From contig ML677366.1 of the NCBI GenBank assembly GCA_007922305.1, positions 8,080,615 to 8,144,614 of the forward strand: 64,000 nucleotides of DNA, written 5' to 3'. Positions 59,901-64,000 of this stretch are shown here, piece after piece. Position 1 is the stretch's first letter; every line of letters starts with the position of its first letter. The translations under genes were made by a program, and so were the position numbers. The notes under the pieces were generated by a model. That model was given only the letters and a program-made list of their open reading frames with translations, had not been told where the DNA came from and searched no databases. The stretch comes from Dermatemys mawii. Its lineage: Eukaryota > Chordata > Testudines > Dermatemydidae.

Positions 59901-61359
59901 CACCTGCCTGGCACACCTGCCTTAAGTTGCTTCCAATATTTCTTTTCCTTTTCCTGTTTTTAAATTTTTCTTTTTATTCCTTTATTTCCTACAATTATCT
60001 AATCCTTTTTTTGAACTTATACTAAGCTTTTGGTCTCAATGATAATTTGTGGCAATGAATTTCACAAGCTTCATTGTCGTTCGTGTGTGCGTGTGTGTGA
60101 GAGAGAGAGAGAGACAGAGAAAATAACCCGTATGCTTGTTCCACTTCACGTTTAGTGAGGAATATAGTGGGACAAAGTCAGAGTGAAACTCTGTTTATAG
60201 TAAAATGTAAGTTCTGAACTGGCTCACAATGCAATATGTAAATTACAGCTATGGCCCGAAAGAACTATTGCTTAGGGTAAAACTGTTTTATGAAAAAAAA
60301 AAATCACTGTAAGAAGATCTTGTATTGAAATCGTTAAGCCAACATAGAAATCAAATTGGCTGAAATATTATTAAGTAGTTGATAATAAAGTGAGCAGCAC
60401 CAGCAGGTTTATATTACAAGCAGGTGAAAATGGGATTGAGGCATGCTATGATAATTCTCTATATCACCTCTAAGTGGCACCTGTGCAGCTAACAGACATG
60501 TTCTAAAGCTATTTCAACAAGTGGAGTCTCTACCTAAATGACCATGTAAGGGGAAAAGCTAACAAGGAGCTCATCATGGGCAAACATGTTGGTGTAGCTT
60601 CAGTGTCATCCCTACGTCCTCAGATGCCCTATAATGGAAAATTATCCAGCAACTCACATGTCGAGCTACAGTGGGTAGCAGCATTCCTTAAGAGTTTTAA
60701 CCTTTTAAAGCTCAAAAACTTCTCTAATTGGTAGGTCTGCAGTTGTGATTCAGGATCACCTATAGCTAACGAGAAAACTTTCAAATCTGGTGCCCTAACC
60801 ATGCTCAGCCAAGTTTATTTGTTAGATTTAATTTTAATGGTCTAGTTTAGCAGTGATGAGGCTGCTGTTTTTGTGATTTTTCTCTTACCTTGCCATGAAA
60901 CCGAGACCCTATAATTTGCCATTTGTTGTTCTAATTCTAGACCCCTGATTATGTGGCGACATGATGCAACCTAGTTTTATTGCTTCAGAGCTCCTTTTGG
61001 GTCAGGTTCATCTAATGTTAGTTTACACTGCTGACAGCTACACAGCTTGGACAGGAGAAGATGGCATCAAAGATTTCTTTTTAAAAAGAGAGAGATGGAA
61101 AAAGTAACCAAACTGGATGGCAATAAGGGGGCAATACACATCTGATTTTCTTAGGAAGGCACAGGAGTGGGCTATTTTTCCATTTGGAATTGTTACTATG
61201 ACCAGTTGCTACTGTATTTCCCTCCAGGGAACCGTTTATGACAAAGATCAGGCATATATGCATTCCATGTCTGGCTAAAAGAGGAAGCAAACTTTTAAAA
61301 AATAAATAAATAAACCAAAGCTTACCAGTTACAACCACGGTGTTGGAATTTGAATCCAT
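44736..61359 (-). CDS. PGPEP1L: PGPEP1L, complete five-exon coding region
   Basis: Pyroglutamyl-peptidase I-like protein, cysteine peptidase family C15. PGP-I enzymes remove N-terminal pyroglutamate from peptides in the cytosol. Joining 61359-61326, 58903-58851, 48745-48629, 46245-46019 and 44904-44736 on the minus strand gives 600 nt, ATG to TAA, 199 residues (human PGPEP1 is 209). Every junction is AG..GT in phase. Motifs: VVVTGFGPF at residues 8-16, [22 protein letters not shown] with Glu86, FSRDAGRYICDY with Cys147, and AAFIHVPP with His166. These align with the Glu/Cys/His triad of PGP-I. Its position next to IGF1R, on the opposite strand, matches the human order as I recall it and supports PGPEP1L over PGPEP1. 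Whether it is an active enzyme cannot be told from sequence. Confidence 0.93.
44905..46018 (-). other. PGPEP1L: PGPEP1L intron 4
   Basis: 1.1 kb. It holds a GC-rich repeat-like block at 45,203-45,340. Otherwise A/T-rich. Confidence 0.8.
45203..45340. repeat. GC-rich hAT-like repeat fragment
   Basis: Starts cagggccagtgcaagcacta and runs to a GCCGCC-rich stretch. This resembles the left end of a GC-rich reptile hAT family. No right terminus found. Confidence 0.4.
46019..46245 (-). CDS. PGPEP1L: PGPEP1L coding exon 4 (catalytic Glu)
   Basis: 227 nt. Acceptor AAAACACAG with a pyrimidine-rich stretch further upstream, donor GTAAAC. It encodes [20 protein letters not shown], then [20 protein letters not shown], and ends FSRDAG with AG of a split Arg. 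Glu86 is codon 46194-46192. The acceptor is the weakest junction in the model because the bases next to the AG are purine-rich. Confidence 0.92.
46246..48628 (-). other. PGPEP1L: PGPEP1L intron 3
   Basis: 2.4 kb. No repeat or gene recognised. Confidence 0.8.
48629..48745 (-). CDS. PGPEP1L: PGPEP1L coding exon 3
   Basis: 117 nt, phase 0 at both ends. Acceptor TGTGTATAG, donor GTGAGT. It encodes [20 protein letters not shown], then [19 protein letters not shown]. This aligns with PGPEP1 ELEKLGLG..DLHVYEIPVEY. The Glu-Ile-Pro-Val-Glu-Tyr stretch of PGPEP1 is Gln-Leu-Pro-Val-Ala-Tyr here, a divergent part. Confidence 0.92.
49775..49982 (-). mobile_element. CR1 LINE 3' fragment (reverse)
   Basis: Agggcagaagggatcattga, ccagtctgacctcctgtact and gagtccaccctgatcctgg are the reverse of the CR1 3' end with its preceding coding tail. 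Same family as the copies in IGF1R introns. Confidence 0.75.
49990..50340 (+). other. Possible solo-LTR-like or unclassified repeat
   Basis: GC-moderate block ending in two AATAAA signals (about 50,279 and 50,330) after a run of G/A-rich text. The layout recalls an LTR, but I found no TG..CA ends or target duplication. Low certainty. Confidence 0.25.
50885..51800 (+). mobile_element. Degenerate PIF/Harbinger-like element with MYB/SANT-like ORF relic
   Basis: The left part (tacactgcagatttaggttg, gaccactctggtctcagttg) resembles reptile Harbinger-derived repeats. At about 51,465-51,490 the + strand reads [12 protein letters not shown], close to the QQCRVKIKELRQAY motif of their MYB/SANT-like accessory protein. 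Stops and frameshifts follow, so it is dead. Boundaries approximate. Confidence 0.5.
52800..53010 (+). repeat. CORE-SINE / MIR-like relic
   Basis: Aaaggatttcaaagcactta, agtcagacaggttaaatgac and a 3' half ending ctgctagaaaagctgactcc have the layout of MIR-type SINEs. Highly degraded. Confidence 0.4.
53325..53475 (-). mobile_element. Penelope-like terminal repeat fragment with hammerhead-like core
   Basis: On the minus strand: acctgaagaagagctctgtg, aaaaagcttgtttctttcac, gttggtccaataaaagat, then ctaatatcctgggacc. I recall this as a common reptile repeat linked to Penelope-like elements, some of which carry hammerhead ribozyme motifs. The core here (CTGAAGA..AAAA rather than CTGATGA..GAAA) is degenerate. 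Confidence 0.5.
53515..53640 (+). repeat. AT-rich low-complexity tract
   Basis: Almost only A and T, with repeated taatatt and ttaatata words, directly downstream of the Penelope-like fragment. Confidence 0.8.
53987..54110. mobile_element. 124-bp hAT MITE with exact 8-bp duplication
   Basis: Termini TAGGGTGACCAGA and TCTGGTCACTCTA are inverted repeats with one mismatch. Both flanks read ATGGATGC (53979-53986 and 54111-54118), an exact 8-bp target duplication. Interior cctatataagaaaaagac is typical of this abundant reptile family as I recall. Confidence 0.9.
55944..56027. mobile_element. Palindromic MITE relic
   Basis: GGGCCAAATCTTGCC at the left and GCAGGATTTGGCCC at the right are inverted, with the middle also partly palindromic. 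Non-coding. Confidence 0.6.
58851..58903 (-). CDS. PGPEP1L: PGPEP1L coding exon 2
   Basis: 53 nt after acceptor TTTGGTTTCAG, before donor GTAAGA. It encodes (G)[17 protein letters not shown]. The two Phe residues of GFGPF form part of the pyroglutamate pocket in PGP-I enzymes. Phase 1 in, phase 0 out, matching its neighbours. Confidence 0.92.
59008..59135. mobile_element. Degraded palindromic MITE (gatcctgcaa family)
   Basis: Gggcctgaatctgatcctgc at the left, a centre with gaagtcagtggg and gtcaataggg, and a decayed right arm. This matches a palindromic reptile MITE recalled by its gatcctgcaa end. Confidence 0.5.
60080..60120 (+). repeat. (GT)n(GA)n microsatellite
   Basis: About ten GT units with interruptions followed by about ten GA units. 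Confidence 0.9.
61326..61359 (-). CDS. PGPEP1L: PGPEP1L coding exon 1
   Basis: 34 nt from ATG to the first base of a Gly codon, donor GTAAG. It encodes [11 protein letters not shown] plus the split Gly of the GFGPF motif. PGPEP1 begins the same way (a short variable leader, then VVVTG at the same residue numbers), which fixes the start. The 5' UTR and promoter should lie above 61,359 and were not resolved. Confidence 0.88.
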
Positions 61360-62164
61360 GAAACTTAGCTCCAGAACGTGAAATCTGGTAGTCTCAGTTC
61401 TAAACAACAGTATCGTAATTCCTACATCTGTAGTAATCTGCCTGATTTGGAACACCCTTTTTTTCCAATCTGTTATGAAACAAGCAGGTTCCTATTGGAC
61501 AGTGAAAAAGACTTCATCAGACTGAGACAAATTTGGATTCATGTGACATCATTTAGGAATCACACAACTCTTTCAAAGTGTAAATTATTATGTCTCTGAG
61601 AGGTCTGATCAGTAGTGTCTGAAGTTTGCTTTATCTTTTTTTCTCTTTCTTTTTTTCAGAAGACTTAAACTATGTGTAAGAAACAAAAGAGGTTGAAACA
61701 TTTTTATTAAATGTTCAGCTATGTTTTAGATCAGAAAAATGCTCATGTACAAACTAGTTGGACTAAGTTGTTGTCTGTATTCTTGTTGCAAGTTATTTAT
61801 AGCACAGTTGTAATCCACTGAGTTTTTCTCCTCTTAATTAAGCAGAGTGACTAACTACAGATACATATCTATCCACATCCACCCCACTTAAATTTTCTTT
61901 CTCATTGTCTTAAATGTTTTGTTTGCAAAAACTCACATATATTTATAGATACCCACTCCTCACTCTGGCATCGGAGTAATTATCTGACTATCTAGCTAAT
62001 CTAACTTGATTTTGATACTATGCTCAGCATGAAAGTGCCTGAGTTTCTTACATTTTAAAATAAACATCGAATAAATGAATGCTATGTATGGTAAGCTGGA
62101 TGCAAGCAAACAATATGGGTTTTGATGTTTTAATATGGTAAATGTATACATCTAGCAACAACAA

Positions 62165-62312
62165 ATGTAGGCCATACTTATAGTATGGGGAAATCTATTC
62201 TGAGAAGCAGTGATCGAGAAAGATTTTGGGGTCATGATGGATAGTCAGCTGAACATGAGTTGTGTGGCCAAAAGTGCTAATGCAATTCTTGGAAGGATAA
62301 AGGGGGTGTAGT
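62165..62312 (+). mobile_element. CR1 LINE ORF2 fragment
   Basis: With one frameshift it reads SSDRE, then LGVMMDSQLNMS and AKSANAILGRIK, the part of CR1 ORF2 just downstream of the reverse transcriptase. It is separate from the copy at 63,345. Confidence 0.75.
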
Positions 62313-62614
62313 GAGGTGGTGTGGCCTCGTTTCAAGCCTTAAGGGGAGGAACCACTCTCTGTGCCCAGGTAGATGGAGTCAGGTTAGAGGACTCACCCCT
62401 TCCACCAGAAGTTGAGGTGGGACAGGAAGTACAAAAGGTGGAAGAACCTCCAGCTCAGTTAGAGCCCAGAGGATGAGACAGCTGCACCTGACTTGCAGCA
62501 GGCCTCTGTCACTGCTGCCGAGCCAGGCAGTGCCCTTACCCAGGAGGAGACAGAATCTGCAGGGGAGCTCCTGAGGGAGACAGATGCTTCTCCCTGGACT
62601 GCCACTGTGGAGTG

Positions 62615-62870
62615 TAGGGTTGCCAACTTTCTAATCGTACAAAATCAAACACACTAGCCCTACCCCTTCCCTGCGATTCTCCCCACCCTGCCACTATATT
62701 CCCCCTTAATGGCTTGCTCTCCCCCACCCTCGCTCACTTTCACTGGGCTGGGGCATGGGGTTGCGGTGCAGGCTCTGGGGTGGGGCCAGAAATGAGGGGT
62801 TCAGGGTGCGGAAGTGGGCTCTGGGCTGGGTCAGTGAGTTGGGATGCGGGAGGGGGTGAGGGCTCTGGCT
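62615..62870. mobile_element. GC-rich hAT-like repeat
   Basis: Begins tagggttgccaactttctaa, continues with C-rich text, then repeated ggctctgggg and gggtgagggctctgg. It matches a composite reptile hAT family from memory. Right end not resolved. Confidence 0.5.
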
Positions 62871-63344
62871 GATGATTGCCTTGAAGATTTTAATGATGCA
62901 GTTGTTTGAGACATGCAAAAGAAAATCTTGAACTACGGGGTGAGAAAAGAGCCTATTCTCTGCAATACCGTTCGGCCTGCATGGAAGAACTTCCAGGACT
63001 TGAGACTTTTTCGCTGTTGAAGGTAACAGGAAGTGAACTATGTCCATCGTTAGGAAATATCTGTTCACTTTTTATTTCTCTTCTAGTATCCTTCAACTAT
63101 TTAACCTGCCACAATCAAGAAATAAAAATAATCACTGAATAAATTAAATGTTTCCATTTCTCTATGATGTAGAGCTGGGCAACATATTTTTAGCCAGAAC
63201 CTTTTTTTGTTTAAAAAAATACAGATTGGGATGGATGGACCCACTGAACAAATTCATGATGATTTTGGAAAAATTTAGCTGGGACAAATGAAAGAAACTT
63301 CAAAAAACTGAAATTCAGAGTTCACTGTTGGCTTCACGTGGGAC

Positions 63345-64000
63345 TTGGTGTGTCATGGGATAAGAGGGAAGATGCTTTCATGGAATGAGAACTGGTTAAA
63401 AGACAGGGAAAAAGGGGTAGGAATAAATGGTAAATTTTCAGAATGGAGAGGGGTAACTAGTGGGGTTCCCTGAGGGTCAGTCTTAGGACCAATCCTATTC
63501 AACTTATTCATCAATGATTTGAAGGAAGGGGTAAACAGTGAGGTGGCAAAGTTTGCAGATGATACTAAACGGCTCAAAATAGTTAAGACCCAAGCAGACT
63601 GTGAAGAATTTCAAAAAGATCTCACAAAACTAAATGATTGGGCAACAAAATGGCAAATGAAATTTAATGTGGATAAATGCAAAGTAATACACTTTGGAAA
63701 AAATAACCCCAACTATATGTACAACATGATGGGGGGGCTAATTTAGCTACAACTAATCAGGAAAAAGATCTTAGTCATTGTGGATAGTTCTCTGAAGATG
63801 TCCATGCAGTGTGCAGCGGCAGTCAAGGAAGCAAACAGGATGCTGAGAATCATTAAAAAGGGGATAGAGAATAAGATGGAGAGCATCTTATTGCCTTTAT
63901 ACAAATCCATGGTGCGCCCACATCTTGAATACTGTGTACAAATGTGGTCTCATCTCAAAAAGGATATACTGGCATTAGAAAAGGTTCAGAGAAGGGCAAC
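63345..64000 (+). mobile_element. CR1 LINE reverse-transcriptase relic, running off the window
   Basis: The + strand reads GVPEGQS in one frame and then GPILFNLFINDLKEGVNSEV, AKFADDTKRL (the FADD box), LNDWATKWQMKFNVDKCKVI and HFGKN. After stops and a frame change come DSSLKMSMQ, AVKEANRMLRIIKKGIE, LYKSMVRPHLEYCVQMW and LEKVQR at the very end. This is the usual CR1 RT palm, thumb and downstream order. Several frame breaks show it is inactive. The 3' end lies beyond the window. Confidence 0.9.

Larger units (their letters stand above)
58904..61325 (-). other. PGPEP1L: PGPEP1L intron 1
   Basis: 2.4 kb. It holds a degraded palindromic MITE at about 59,008-59,135 and a GT/GA microsatellite at about 60,080-60,120. 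Nothing else recognised. Confidence 0.75.
61360..64000. other. Region upstream of PGPEP1L start
   Basis: Should contain the PGPEP1L 5' UTR and promoter just above 61,359, but I see no CpG island or clear TATA box. Beyond it are CR1 relics (62,165 and 63,345), an unclassified repeat-like block (62,312-62,612) and a GC-rich hAT fragment (62,615). Confidence 0.6.

Noticed and set aside
61081..61455. 124-codon minus-strand open frame around PGPEP1L exon 1
   Set aside because: It contains the true start [12 protein letters not shown], but the frame before it and after the GTAAG donor has no family similarity; only 61,359-61,326 is kept.
63519..63746. 75-codon open frame near the window end as a host gene
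   Set aside because: It is the FADD-box region of a CR1 reverse transcriptase with frame breaks on both sides.

Overview
This is vertebrate nuclear DNA, most likely from a non-avian reptile, with a turtle as my best guess. The coding exons are small and separated by long introns with GT..AG boundaries. The proteins are clearly amniote. The interspersed repeats are degraded CR1 LINE fragments, short hAT, Tigger-like and PIF/Harbinger-like DNA elements, and CORE-SINE-like relics. I recognised the repeats by memory of families, so the turtle assignment is inference.

Two genes explain the coding content. (1) Positions 1-42,115, + strand: the 3' half of IGF1R, the insulin-like growth factor 1 receptor. 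Thirteen exons are present, equivalent to human exons 9-21 counted back from the last exon. They encode the later fibronectin type III modules, the RKRR proprotein cleavage site, the transmembrane helix, the NPEY juxtamembrane motif, the complete tyrosine kinase and the C-terminal tail. A 3' UTR of about 7.2 kb follows, ending at an AATAAA signal at 42,092. Exon phases all join and the reading frame is open throughout (about 754 residues plus stop). (2) Positions 61,359-44,736, - strand: a complete five-exon PGPEP1L (pyroglutamyl-peptidase I-like, C15 family). None of its short exons stands out as a long ORF; they were joined by matching splice sites and family motifs. The predicted protein is 199 residues and keeps a Glu/Cys/His triad. 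The two genes converge tail to tail, with about 2.6 kb between the IGF1R poly(A) signal and the PGPEP1L stop codon. I recall the same order in human.

The rest is intron, 3' UTR and intergenic DNA holding relics of transposable elements. Three hAT-type elements have 8-bp target duplications that can be read directly (two exact, one 6/8). The window ends inside a CR1 reverse-transcriptase relic.

The points most worth a second look are inside IGF1R: Phe replaces the first Tyr of the C-terminal Tyr-Tyr pair, the mammalian tail serine cluster is absent, His replaces a Tyr in the kinase C-lobe, and exon 14 has two in-frame acceptors 6 nt apart next to the site where human IGF1R has a known 3-nt alternative splice. 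I saw no bacterial-type system, CRISPR array, rRNA or tRNA, and nothing I would call an entirely new system.
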